From: Gorsachius magnificus
Taxonomy: Eukaryota > Chordata > Aves > Pelecaniformes > Ardeidae
Reading direction: 5' to 3'
Length of the DNA: 64,000 bases
Assembly: GCA_034008185.1 (NCBI GenBank)
Contig: CM067081.1
Location: forward strand, 109,625,265 to 109,689,264
The notes under the pieces were generated by a model. That model was given only the letters and a program-made list of their open reading frames with translations, was not told the DNA's origin and did no database searches. The translations under genes and the position numbers were made by a program. Below, one piece after another: positions 50,001-62,480 of the stretch. Position 1 is the first letter of the stretch, and each line of letters starts with the position of its first letter.

Positions 50001-53000
50001 TATCATGCAATTGCTGTACCTGTGAGTATGAGCTCTGCACAACTTGAAAGTCATCTTACAGAGCGTGACATTGTAATGTAAAAATCCAATTCCCAAAATG
50101 CGTGCAGATTTTACTTCCAAAGGACAGTCCATATAACAAGCCCAGGATATCAGTTATTTTAAACCAACTCTAAAAAACCCACCGACTTTCGTGAGACAAA
50201 ATCGAGGAAACACTGCTGAAGCAATATATTTCTAGACCTCACTAGCTCTATAATTTTCCAAGAATATAGTTTACCTGCCACTTCCACATTTTTTCATATG
50301 ATTTGCTTTATCATTTCGCAATTGTAGTTTATAATGCATTATTTACCCCAACCAGCACCTGTCAGAGTTTTGTTTGGCTTCACCTTCCACCTGCAGGCCT
50401 AAAGAAAAATTGCTTCTTTGAATAAATTTTTCGTATCACAGTAATGAAATACTAGATAATTCTTTTCAAGTAATATGACAGCTTATTTCAAAGAAACAGA
50501 GAATCATTGTGCCTAGAGAGAGATGCTGTGTAAAGATATTGTAAATACTTGTGCTCACAGCTTCTGATGAGGCCAATGTGCTGTGAAATGCCATTCTTCA
50601 GCTACACAAGGGCATTTCAGACCACGTCTGTTCTTCCCCTCCAGTCCTACTCTCTGATACGCAATCGATTTCTTCACATATTATCTGTCTGGCATTTAGA
50701 ATAATGCATTACAGTAGGTTTTTCAGGATGCCATTTGTGTATTCATAATGAGCAGAAAAAAGCAGGAAAGAACTTTAAGTACTTTAATGAAGAGCAAAGG
50801 ATAATCCTTTGAGTACAATCTCCTTTTCAACTCTCTTATTTTATATGCTCAGGTTATTTTTTGAAACAGACTCCCATAAAAATGGCAGCTTTTGCATCCT
50901 TCTTATGATGAGCACTGCACTGTGTAAAGGCACCAGCCAACTTCTATTCTTAGCTTCATCTTTCAGATATGATATTGACATTTTCTTAAATTTATAATAA
51001 AAGCTGTAATGATTTAAGAGTTGGTCTCCAGGAATAAAACTGACTAAAATTTATCTCCAGACACATAAGTGAGAATTTTGCAACGTGCAGACTTTCAGCA
51101 AATATCATAGGGCAATATGGTCTCTGTGACACAGAACTTGTTCTTCCCAACCTAAAATACAGGAGAAGAATCATTGTTTGGAGTCATGTAGAACTGTCCG
51201 TAATGAAAAAGTGTTGCAGATTTCAAAACATAAGACTGGGCACTACTTCAAACCTTGGAGAGGAGAGTGAGGTGGGAATTTTGAAGTTTGCTTCAGACCA
51301 TTGATGAGAATCCTCCTCTAATTTTCCTCAAGCTTAATAACCCACACTGCAAGAGCTCAAAACAAAGGGCAAGGATTTTCCTGTTGCTTGGCTTCTAGTA
51401 CCTAACTTACCTCAGTTAAGACGACATGTTTCTATGCCCATCAATGGAGAGAGAGAAGATTTTCCAGAGGGAAATCCCCATTGCCTTTTTTTCTGAACTT
51501 TTTACATTAGATGATGGAAATAGCCCCCAAACTCTCCAAGAACGAATGCCCGAGAGCCATACCACAAAATGAAAGGATTCCAATGAATGATTATTAATTT
51601 TTACTTCTATCTGCCTCCACTGAGGGCACAGTAAGTGGACTCTATCTCTGTCCTAGAAACCATAGGAAATTCTTCAGAAGCTATGACCAAACTATAAGGT
51701 AAGAAATTAATGCAAACTGTTAGGAAATACTATCCTGTGTGGGTAAAGGCAAACCTAGCTGAGTGAAAGCACTATACTGTAAGAAAAACACACAAGGATC
51801 TCATTTAATCACCTGCATAAATATAAACTTGGAATAACTTAATTGAACAGAAGAACTTTACGACATGATGCCACCCCTTTAAAAAAAAATAATAATCAAA
51901 CACTATGCCTCATAGCCAGAATTAGTAAAAGCTTTACAAAAGCAACAATCAAAGGCTAGTAAACAAACAGACAAGTGTCCAGTGAATGTGCAATGCAAAG
52001 GTTACTCTGTGTTTCCAAGAAGGAAAAAAAGGCAGGAGCTGAGCAGAACTGACCAAGGTGAAAGCAGAAGTGACTCTGGGACAAAACTGAGATGCCCCAA
52101 AGTGGTATTGCAGTGAGCACCGTGGAGTTTCAAAATCCAGAAAGGCAACTTTCTGGCTGGATTTCAAAACAAAGAGGTAGTCAATGGAAGTAACCCACGT
52201 GTGATACCTGTACAGCTCCTCAAGCACAACAGGCCTATTTTGTATCATTTTGAGCATCCTGTCCTTTTGAAGGAAGAGCTCTAAGGAAAAACATAAAAGA
52301 AGGTGTAGTCATTGAACTAGTAAGTGACAGGGGAAAATAGAAAAAAAAATGTCATGGAAAAAATCTTGGGAAACCCACACAGAAAGCTTTTATTTCAAAA
52401 CTGAATTCTTAATTTCAGGGTAAAATTCATTTGAACTTCAGTTAGGATTTTTGTTTGCTTGCTGTTAATAAGGTGGTGAAAATCACTTTGACACCACTTT
52501 GGTCTTCTCAGAGGTAAAGACTGAAGTGTTTCAACATCAGTGGACCCAAATAAATGAAAAGACATCTGTACAACAAAGACCACTATTCTTTCCTAACTTC
52601 TCAAGTTACGTGTTGGAAATAAATCCTTTGAATTTTATTCTGGTATATTTTCCACCAGGGTATGGTGCACATGATCTTACATAGTCCATTTTGCTAACTT
52701 TTGTGATAATGCATTAAACTGCTGAGAAGACATCAGTTGTTACAGAGTCAACAGAACAAAAAATTCAGAGTCTCTTTTCTTGTTTTAACTGTGGGCTTTG
52801 ATTATGTATAGCTATCAAGAAGAAAAACAGAAAGGCGTGTATGTGACTGGAAAATAAACTGAAAACTGCTGAACTAGTACTGTAATTCTAGGATAATGGA
52901 CCCTAATGCCTCCCCTTCTCAAAGGCCATTTCCCTTTCTGTTTTGTAAACCTTTTTTCAAGTATTTCCTATATTTCCCATCGAAAGCTGGGTTTTCCTGT

Positions 53001-54268
53001 TCTCAGTCGTGCCTCATTACGCATGTTGTCTACAAGGAGGAAGGTGACTTCAGTCTGTCTGGAAGATGTTCTGTGAGATGACACATGATTCACTCCAGAA
53101 CATTTTAAAAATTGTATATGTGCAAGCAATATTGACATTTAACTTGAGATTTGGGGGGGAAAAAAGCCTATTAGGAGTTCTTAGCACCAAAAAACTTGTT
53201 TGATATTGTTTTCCAGAAATGCCACCTCACAGATGGAGTAAAGCAGCAGTCTCGCTTCTAATTTCATCCGTCAGTTATTCTGGTCTGATAGTTATACATC
53301 GTCAGTCTCCATGTTACCATAAAACCGTGAGTTCACTTTCTAGACTGCATCATAGATTCCTCACTGCTTACTGGCTCATTACTCATGAACAGACTACCAA
53401 ATAATTTCAGCTTAAACCAGATTTTTCAACATACACTTCTCAGTTGGAATGTTGCACTTGTTTGGAACAGGCAAAATGTCAGAGACCACAGAAACTTGAT
53501 TTAGGTATACTCTGAAGACTTTGAAATCTTACCTAGGATTATCCACCTCCTTGTGGTGTCCCTTCCTCCTCTCTTTTTCATAACTTCAGTTTACAACAGA
53601 GCCCTATTTGTTTCGTTTTCTGCTCCTTGATTTCCACAGTCTCATCACAAGTCAGAGATCTATTGTAGAGATACTCTTGTGGAGTTTCCTTCAATTCCCA
53701 CTGCAAGCTCAGATTTCTAAATTCTGATTCCTTTGATACGGATCCTCTGTGGGATTTTTGGCAATAACAATCCTTCTTGCCAGTTTCTTAATTTTAAAAG
53801 GAATATAAAAATAACTGTTTACCACAAAAAATCAGTTGTTTTGTGCTCAGAAAATGAATAATACTTTGACTGAAATACAAACCCAGCACGGAAGGGCAGC
53901 AGAAAGAACAGATACTGCTTAATTCCTACATTGGGCCTATCATTTCTTCAACCTCATTTATCATCTCTGAGGTTTTCAAATAGATGTTCTTCAGCACCTC
54001 AGCAGACCAACCACATGCCAGAAAAGATCATGGTACAGACCAACATCAAATGCATTGTCTAAAATCTGAAAAAAATAGTGTGCTGAATTCAGCAGTGAAA
54101 AGCTGAAGGTCTGAAAAACTTGGGAGGATTGTGGCTGATAAGGGATCAAACAGTTTATGGAAAGAAATAGGCAACTATGCTCTCCTCTACAACTTAAATG
54201 TGAATGAGATAAATGCTGCAGAAAGAGAACTTTGCCTGTTTCTAATGTGTGCAAAGATTTTTGGGTTA
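47036..54268. other. AT-rich DNA, no gene seen
   Basis: About 7 kb with no frame above 102 codons, no recognised RNA gene and a single probable ancient repeat relic (49400-49465). A CTG-type run lies near 48818-48832. Confidence 0.5.
49400..49465 (+). repeat. Relic of ancient CR1/L3-like repeat
   Basis: GCTGAAGTCAATGGCAAAAC at about 49413-49432, followed by GGGCCAATATTTTGCC, resembles the old amniote CR1/L3 tail wording GAAGTCAATGGCAAAACTCC then GGGCCAGGATTTCACC. The relic is short and diverged. Confidence 0.45.
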
Positions 54269-54323
54269 TTTTTTTTCTTTCTTTCTTTTTTTTTTCCTTT
54301 TTTTTTTTTTTTTTTTTTTTTTT
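54269..54323 (+). repeat. Long pyrimidine tract ending in 26 T
   Basis: An almost pure T/C tract: TTTCTTTCTTTC units, then CC and an uninterrupted run of 26 T (54298-54323). On the minus strand it is a poly-A-led purine tract. A minus-strand frame near it (53991-54335) begins with a lysine run encoded by this tract and is an artefact. Confidence 0.9.
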
Positions 54324-57300
54324 ACCCAAACCCAAGGGGACAGAAACTTTTCTACCTGAGAAGATACAAAGAGTGGATTTTCAAAGTCCACACCACTAGG
54401 GTGGATTACACTGCTTAAAAATAAGCAGTCACTGACTAGAAGATCTCTTTTCCAAGATTCTTCTTGACATACTGTGGTACTACTATATGCAACAAGATTA
54501 ATTTTATCAAATTTAGCTCCAACTACGGACCAGGAACCATGGTGATCAGTTGGTCATCTTTTAGTGTTATCTAGATGTGTCTTTAACTGTCAAGAGTTCC
54601 ATACACTTTTGAAAACACTATTTAGTATGATTTTAGCGCACATCTACTCAATATCCTTACAGTTCCTAGTATTTTTTGATGTATTACGGAAACCTGCTTC
54701 TACCTAAATTTGCTTTCTAGAATCCTTACCTTGCCCACATCCTTGCTATATTTTCAGACCACATGGGTTTTCTTCCACCATGAATTACATTCTTGTTTTA
54801 CTTTAGCACCTTCTTTCCTACGTTCCACACTGTTGGATTTTCTTTTCCGTTTTTCACTCATATGCAGAACACCACAAATTGGAATTTTCATTTTCTTCAA
54901 AGACAATAAACATCACCAACATGCCTTCTGCTCCCTTACTCCATCTATTTTTGTTGGTGTTTTCTGTTTGCTTTAACAGACTTGTTTTGGATGCCCCAGT
55001 GTATTTTGTCTCCAGCCTATGTTTGCTTTCCAGTTTGAGGACTTCCTGGCAGACAGGGGGCTTTAAGTTTGCCTTGTAGAGCATGGAGGCAAACAGTCAG
55101 CACTTAATGAGTAAGATACCTGGTTGCTCAGGAGGAAACAGACAGGTATTTTTCACCATGTCATGAGACACATTCTGGCCTACAAACTCCCCAGCTCACA
55201 TCAAATGAGAGAATCAGAACATTACTTTGAACACTTTTGACAAGAAATTACCTATTTACCTACATAACTTCGATGGTATTTGATGCATTTGTCAGTGTCC
55301 AATATCCACCATCTTTTACAGGAAGATACGGTAGTCTACTGCAGCTTCAGCTAGCATAACAAGTCCTTGCAGTTTATAATTTTTTAGCTAGAGTTTTAAT
55401 TTGCGTGTTCTCCAAGCTTATTCATAGTATGTTACTGAATCCATTGGCAAAACACAGACTCCATGTACCCATCTTTTGTATGTGCAGAAGGATTTGTTTA
55501 GAATTAGACACACATTCTCAGCATTATACATGTCTGTTTCTTTTAGTGGTAAGAAAAGGCTAACATAAAATCCAAACAAAATTACCACAATGTTCAAACC
55601 CCAATTTTTCTTCAACTACCCTGTAAGTATGGGATCTTCCCATAGGCACTTTCTTAGCCATTTAGGAAGCTGCCATCCTGAAGCTGGAATAACTTACAAT
55701 GTGTTAGGGTTTGAGGTTTTTGGTGGGTTGTTTTTTTTTTTTTTTAATCTATCCACAATTCGCTAGTAAGTACTCCCCTTTATTTAAGCTTTACCGAAGT
55801 GGGGCTTTCCTACTGAATTTTCAGTGGCATATTTCAGATACTTCTGGGGACAATGGACCTATGGATGGAGAAAAAACAGAGCACAGAGAATTTGTTCCTG
55901 AACCAAGAGCTGCAGGAGGGCTGTTCCTCCTCATTTCAGAAAGTAACACAGGTATTCAGGCACTGTACCAGCAAATATGACTGCAAAAAGAGCCACAATA
56001 AAGGCTGAAGAGACTTCCCAAATGTCATCCACTGAAGTAGCTCTTACTTTACAAATTAGTTTGCCAGACATGAAATACTATCATTATTAAAGAAGTTAAA
56101 TTTTTCTGACCAACTCTTTACAAGCTTAATAATGAGAAGCCCTGTGAACAAATTCTCCCTGAAATGTTCAAAAACTGTGTGTTGGGGATGGGTGGGGATG
56201 AAGTAATTGGAGAATGGGGGAAATGATGGAGGGAATGGGAAGATAGCCCAAAGTGAACACAAGGGATCATCGAGTCCACCACTGCTTCTGCAAGGCAGCA
56301 CCAGCTATTCTTGTCTTTCCTAACACATTTGGCTAATGTCTCCACTTCATCCAAACTTTCTTGGTAAATCAGATCTTCAAGACCTCTGATTATCGTCATT
56401 GTACTCTGCCTCCTTGCTGTACAGTGCCCAAAGCACACTCCAGACAACCAACACACTCACAACTAAGCAGGGGATGTCTGTCAACAGCAATTGCACTCAC
56501 TGTGCAGACATGCATTTAAACTGAACTACTGACAGAGAGAGAAACTTGTGCCCTGTTCCTAAATGTCTAAAGCTCATTTCTCAGAGATATACAATATCCC
56601 TTTAATCATCTGAACTTGGAAGCCAGTTCTAACAAGAGACTGGATAGCTAAAAAAACCCAAACAACTCCCTTAGTTGCATCACAGAAAAATGCAAATAAT
56701 AAATATTTAGAACATATTCACTCTTCAGTGTCTCTAGTAGTTGAATTAGCACTGATCAGAAATAATCTCAATTCTGAAGCATTTGATTAGCAAAGAATAT
56801 AGAAATGGTCTTAGCAAAACAGGTGAGAAGGGGATATATTCGTCTTCAGTGCTAGTGCCACAACTGACAACCCCACACAAGAATAGAAGGCACAGTGCCC
56901 ACATTTCTGGCTGAAAGCAGATATTCCTTCATGAGAAATTTAAATAGCAATGGTATAATCAGTCTGAATGACAGCCTTATTTAGAGCTGTGCCTTTAAGT
57001 CTTCCTTAAACAATGCTGAAACCTTTCAACAGGATGGTATTAGCAAAAAGCAAAATACCAAGGGATTTCAGCCCAGTTAAATGTACGGCTGATGTTGGGC
57101 AAATGCAGGTTCTGTCAAGCAGCCAGACAGTAGGATATTTGGCTTCCACAGAGACCACCTTTGGTTTCCCAGGACCCTGTCTTGCAGCTAGCCATGCTGC
57201 AGTAGGTAACACTGCTTTGGCTACAGATGTGTACTGCACTGGTTTCTCAGGTGCTGGGGAAAAACCTAAAGGAGGTGAAAGCTCAGGGCAGCAACTTACT

Positions 57301-59144
57301 GCATGGCTATTTCAAGTTTACTTGCAGCATTACGACCTGTGTGCAGGTCTCATATAAGGTATATTTATAATGGTGTGACACATACTGACCTTGAGTAAAT
57401 CACTAAGCACGTGAGTTTTTGTGGTTTCAGTGGTCTTATTTACATGAGTAAATGAGACTTATCCACAGGCCAAGCCTTTGAACTAGATTTTCCATATATT
57501 TCTGCTATCATCTACTTCATTCTCTCCAAGAAGGAACAAGAAAACTCATGGCTTAAAATAATAATTTGTTAATGTTTCACAGTGTACAAAACCACAAGCA
57601 CAAAGATTAAAGTAGTACAAAATATATAATAAGTTTGTCACATGATACAGTTAGGAAATATTTTAGAAAATTTTCCCTCAGAAAAGGTTGGTTCACTAAA
57701 AGCAAAGATATTTTCAAGGAAATGTATCAATTCATTTGCCCTGTAAAAAGCAGAGACTGTTTTGAAATTGCTCAAATATTCCATGCAGATATTTTCAAGA
57801 TTGAAAAGTTCTGGCTTAAAATTCAAAATTACCTTTTTCTTTTTCTTTCCTCAAAGACTAATGTAGATAGGCAGAAAAACAAACAAACCCAAAATATTTC
57901 AAAATTACTGATATTAAATACTTATGTTGATCTTATTCACCTCCCCCTGCCCCCAAATAATCGATATTTTATCTTTTTTTACTATTTCAGATAGGAGAAA
58001 GTTCTGAAACTTCAGAAAGTTCTTGACACACATGATAATTATTTCTGATTCATCTTCAAGTTCTGTAGTTATTTCATGAAAATTTTTGAAGAATATTTTT
58101 TTAGAAATATTTTGAATGTATGTTTATTTCTCCTCCCTGACTTTCTTCATGATTAGAGATATAAATTTTTTTAAATAGTCATAATATTAAAGAGTCCTCC
58201 TTTTTCTGTGGCTTACTCTTCCCAAGGCCTTACTCAATGATTTCTAACTTTTCTAACTTTCTAATTTTTTACAGCAACTAATTGTGAAGCCACAGAGAGA
58301 AGTCTTTAACTTAAGGTGAAGAATACGTATCTGGAAGACATAAGAAATGCTGGCAACAATCCTGATTTACAAGAAAGTACTAAAATCAACAGCTCAAGGC
58401 CCAAGGCAAAAAAATGTTCTGAATATAGATAAAATGCAATATAAAGCAGCGGTTCTCAATTTTTTTCTGGGTGAAATAAGGTGCATGGCACTTGTTGAAC
58501 TCTGGAATACAACCAAAACCAAGGATGTAGATGTTCAGAAAAGGATGTCTTTGCAGAATTGGCAAGAAACAGCAGCAACAGTATCACATAAACATAACAG
58601 TTTCTCCACTCACAGTAATCAAGTCACTGGCCTCTTACAAAATTGTACTCAGCGTCTGATAGAGGTTTATACCACAGAAGAGTATTGCCTCATCTGCTTT
58701 AAGTACACTGGACAGGCTTGGTGCACTTGAGGGGAGATATGTCCCTGGTGGGTTGTCTTCTGCATATATCTGTCAAGGCAAGATCTCTGCTATCCAATAA
58801 GCTGCCTTCTTCATGCCCCTTGATGCACAGCCTCAAACTACTTTTTGACATCTCCCCCAGTCAGGTCAGCCTTTTACATTTCAACTAATAAGAATATGAT
58901 TAAACAACAAGCACTCAAAATTCCACAGTTACCAAGGATGTAAGCCCCCCAATATTTAAATAATCTATTTTTTCAGTAAGCTACTTATTTTGTCTAAACC
59001 ATCTGAGCTTCTGTGAAAATCGACCTTTTACACAAAAAGGTTATGTACAAAACTGCAAGCTAGGCTGTGGGTCTGGCCAGGGCTGGTCTCTGACGTGAAT
59101 AGCCAGTTCAGGGGAGTGATCACTATTAAGTCTTAATTGCAACA
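54324..59144. other. AT-rich DNA, no gene seen
   Basis: Frames of up to 127 codons (58347-58730 on plus) lack recognisable domains. A possible ancient relic lies at about 57381-57455, and a pair of opposed frames lies at 57006-57357 in a GC-moderate patch. No RNA gene was seen. Confidence 0.45.
57381..57456 (+). repeat. Possible ancient MIR- or CR1/L3-like relic
   Basis: ACTGACCTTGAGTAAATCAC is reminiscent of the MIR block TGACCTTGGGCAAGTCAC. The following TTATTTACATGAGTAAATGAG also resembles old CR1/L3 wording. Too diverged to assign with confidence. Confidence 0.25.
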
Positions 59145-59247
59145 GACTGTGAGTTAAGTGCCTAGGTAGTGTTCATTTTGCACATTTTCACATCTGAATG
59201 TCTGTATTTTTTAGACATTTCTAAGTTTGATGTCAAATGGCTTTTGC

Positions 59248-59248
<1 letters not shown>

Positions 59249-59289
<41 letters not shown>
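59249..59289 (+). repeat. Uninterrupted tract of 41 A
   Basis: A pure A run, the longest homopolymer in the window. It ends a 128-base segment bounded by an imperfect direct repeat (59145-59161 and 59290-59306, 13 of 17 identical). That arrangement would fit a small retroposed insert with a poly-A tail, or be coincidence beside an expanded mononucleotide repeat. Confidence 0.95.
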
Positions 59290-59291
<2 letters not shown>

Positions 59292-59306
59292 CTAAGAGTT
59301 GGGTGC

Positions 59307-62090
59307 TAAAATCCTACCTTCTGGGCAAACAGTGAGTTAAATGTGATTCAATAGTAAATGTGTTAGTAAAGATATACTTGTAAAGCAGTCACTGGTAGCA
59401 CAAGTTTGAAGTCTTTATGTCAAGATAGAACATCTATAATATACCCAGACATTACAATGTTTAAAAAATGTTCTGCTATACACACAGCCGATATTGCTGA
59501 AATCAGCATTTTCACTCTGAAGTTATTAATGCCTTCTTATTGATTATAATCTGTTTCATTGTATCCTCAAGATGCCCCAGGCACAGATCAGATGCCATGT
59601 GCTGATCTGGACCCTCTATCTCAGAGACATGAAAATGTTCAAGCCAGAACACTCCTGTTTACCAGCACGAGAACCTTACTGAGTTATTACAGAAAAGAAG
59701 AACACATAGGACAGTTTGCTATCTTTACTACCAAGGTTGCGTTTTGAATCCGTCACTGAGACTGTCCATGCCTTTGTAACAACTTACAATGTTTCATGCA
59801 GAGAATTTAATCCAAAAATTTAAGTGCATACTACACCTTAAGTTTCATATTCAAAATTATTTGATCTGAGCAGCTGTTTTTCTGACTAACTCAATCTTCT
59901 GCAAAGTATCCCAATGTTTACACACTTCAAAAGAGGGTTTCAATTGTGCTTAGTCAAGAAAGAAAGATTTAAATAGAAAAAGCAACTTCTTTGAGAAAAA
60001 GTCCAACTAAAAGGAAGCATCCAGAAAATATTTAATTTACTCAGCGCCAGTGTTTCCCTAAAATAAAATGTTAAGGATTAGACTCTCACTTGACAAGGAA
60101 AGCTACAAGTCACATCTGCAGGAGTAAAGGAAATATATGTAAAGGTCAGGGAATATTACACATAGTATCTTAAAAAATCTTCTCTTATTATTTAGCAGCC
60201 TGGTCAATAGTCCAAGACTCTCAGGCTAGTAGGTCCCACCCTTTGTTTTTTTCAGAATTAACTGGAAGACATAGGTATCAGTAATTGGTGCAGTGCTCGA
60301 AGAAGCGTCATTAAGAAGATGGCAGGCACAGCATTCTTCCCTTATGATTGTTCCATGCAGCAGCAGTAACTAAAACTTCTGGAGCCGCAAAAACTTTCTT
60401 CTGAAACAGGGACTTTATTTTAATAGCAACATTTTCAGGGAAATAGTAGTTCTAACAAAATCAAAGGGATAGTAGGACAAACAGTTTGTCCTAAAAATCT
60501 ATATTTAGATAAATCAGAAGATCAGTGATCTCCTCTCAACAATATTTTAAAGCCTAGCAGCTTTTCTGAATTTTGTTGTAATTTATTTTTTTCCAGATAG
60601 TTCAACTAAGGATACATTATGTAAGTCTATATATACAGAGTTTCTTTTGTTTTCTGTTCTGAGACAAATTAAAGGTCAATTTTCAGGTCATTATATTTTT
60701 CTTGTTTTCTGACTATTTACGCATCTTGAAAAGGATAAAGGAACCGAAATCTAATGTTTTAGGGTAGCATTTATTTCACTGCACTGAAAACAAACAAACA
60801 AACAAACAAAAAACCTCCCAAACTCACTGCATCTATCTGATAGCAAGGAATCATCTTTCATGTTTTCAAGAAATAAACGTTAATTTTTGTCCAGACAGTT
60901 CAATCTGTATTTGCAAAATTCAGTTTTAAAAATGGCAAATGTGTGCCAGCACATCTGGAAACCACCTTTAATTATACTTTCCTCAACTGGGAAAGCAGTA
61001 GCTTGTACCCATAGTGAAGCTTTTATATCTGACCACACAAATGCAAAACACTTTAAACACTGATTTTCTTGTATATCACATTACTACCCTATTATTCCAG
61101 AACGACATTTGAAGCTGTTGTGTGACTAAGCTGCAGCAAGTGTGGTCTTGAAAAGGCCTCTACTCTACAAAAATGTAATAAAATTGATTGCAGTTAGGGT
61201 ACTTACCGCTGAGGATATCACAATATGCATCCAAATTGCTCTGAAAGTCATAAAAGATATACATTAATAATCATGATTGCCAGCTTGGGAATTGGAATTT
61301 AGCAAACTAATGTATGCCCCTAAATGAGATACCTTGTAAGTATTTGGAATTCCTTTCCAATATTTGTTTCTTTCCTACTGCTAATACAGGAGTATTATAA
61401 TCAAATACTCTGCTTCTTCAGCCATGGTCTGAGGTTACAAAAGCAATTTCAACCGTGATCTGTCAGCCTAACAGTATTTCAATTCAGTCATAAATATTTT
61501 CATAGGCTGCAAACATTGTGAGTTACACGACTAGGTTGGGTTTTCTAAACTTAACCTTCCTCACGTACTCACCCCTGCCCCACACAAAAGTAACAGCTTT
61601 TTTACATCACTGTTCCTCATTTCTGACAAAAAAAAAAAAAGATGTTTCAGATGTCTTTGGAATCCCTTTCTTCTTTACAATACACTTTCAATATTTTGGA
61701 AGAGTGTAATGTTGACACACAAAATTTCATATATCATAGTGGAAGGGAAAGGTTAAGCATTTGTAACACTCAGCCCATTGGAGACCTGGCATGCCCAGGG
61801 ATGGACTCATCAGAAATGGACACCAGTATGCGTAACTTTGCAAAATGTAAAGTACACAATTTTACAGGATATTTTAGGATAATTTACTATGCTGACCTGC
61901 ACAAAACATGCAGGGAACTAAAAAAACCCCAAACATCACTTTAGCATAATTTAATCTGCTTATCAGTTACTATGCTTGAAAGAAAAGCTTCCATACCGAT
62001 ATACATCTAAAAAACCACATTCACCTGTCTCGTATTTTCTGCCTTTAATTCAGGACTTAAGTTTTGTGGTAACTCATGAAGCCACAGAGG
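59307..62090. other. AT-rich DNA, no gene seen
   Basis: The stretch contains only short unrecognised frames, a CAAA microsatellite at 60787-60813 and an A tract near 61628-61640. Confidence 0.5.
60787..60813 (+). repeat. CAAA tetranucleotide microsatellite
   Basis: Five to six tandem CAAA/AAAC units, followed by an A-rich end. Confidence 0.9.
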
Positions 62091-62480
62091 ATCCCTCACG
62101 GGACTGAGTCCTCTCCCAGCACGCTGTCCATGCAACGTCACCGCATGCTGCCAAGGGCTCTGGGATGGCAGCTGAAAGAAACTCGTCCCGCTTTGAGAAA
62201 GACTCAAAGCAGACCTCAGGCCGGGCTCCCGAGACAGCCGCTACACTCCCTCTCTACCAGGCAGAACAACAGCAGATCTGTACAGTCGCAAGCACCTTGG
62301 CTTCGCTCCTGCCCTCCCACTGCTCTTCCCCAGCCGCTACGCACAGCCGCACCGAGGCGCAGAAGCGTCCCGGTGCCGCTGTCTCACACCACCCAGGAGA
62401 GCTGCTGCTTCTCTGGCAGGCAGGACTCTCCGGGTCAGCAGAGAGGGAACAGCGAGAGTTGCTTTAATGTACTTTTTTTT
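62026..62480 (-). promoter_or_regulatory. CpG-island-like segment, candidate distal promoter or first exon
   Basis: The CpG-densest place in the window outside the CR1. By eye about 20 CpGs fall within 62095-62465, while flanking kilobases have almost none. GC content also rises sharply. No repeat signature is visible. Reading the minus strand, the island is followed by GAGACAG/GTGAATG, a good splice-donor match with the exon ending at 62025, so a CpG-type first exon of the miR-99a/let-7c host transcript starting in the island is possible. Overlapping frames on plus (142 codons at 62076-62504 and 100 codons at 62165-62467) are low-complexity and unrecognised. Alternatives are an orphan CpG island, an enhancer, or a start for an unannotated plus-strand transcript. 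Confidence 0.4.

Noticed and set aside
53991..54335. 114-codon minus-strand frame starting with a lysine run
   Set aside because: Its start is created by the T/C tract; it is not a gene.
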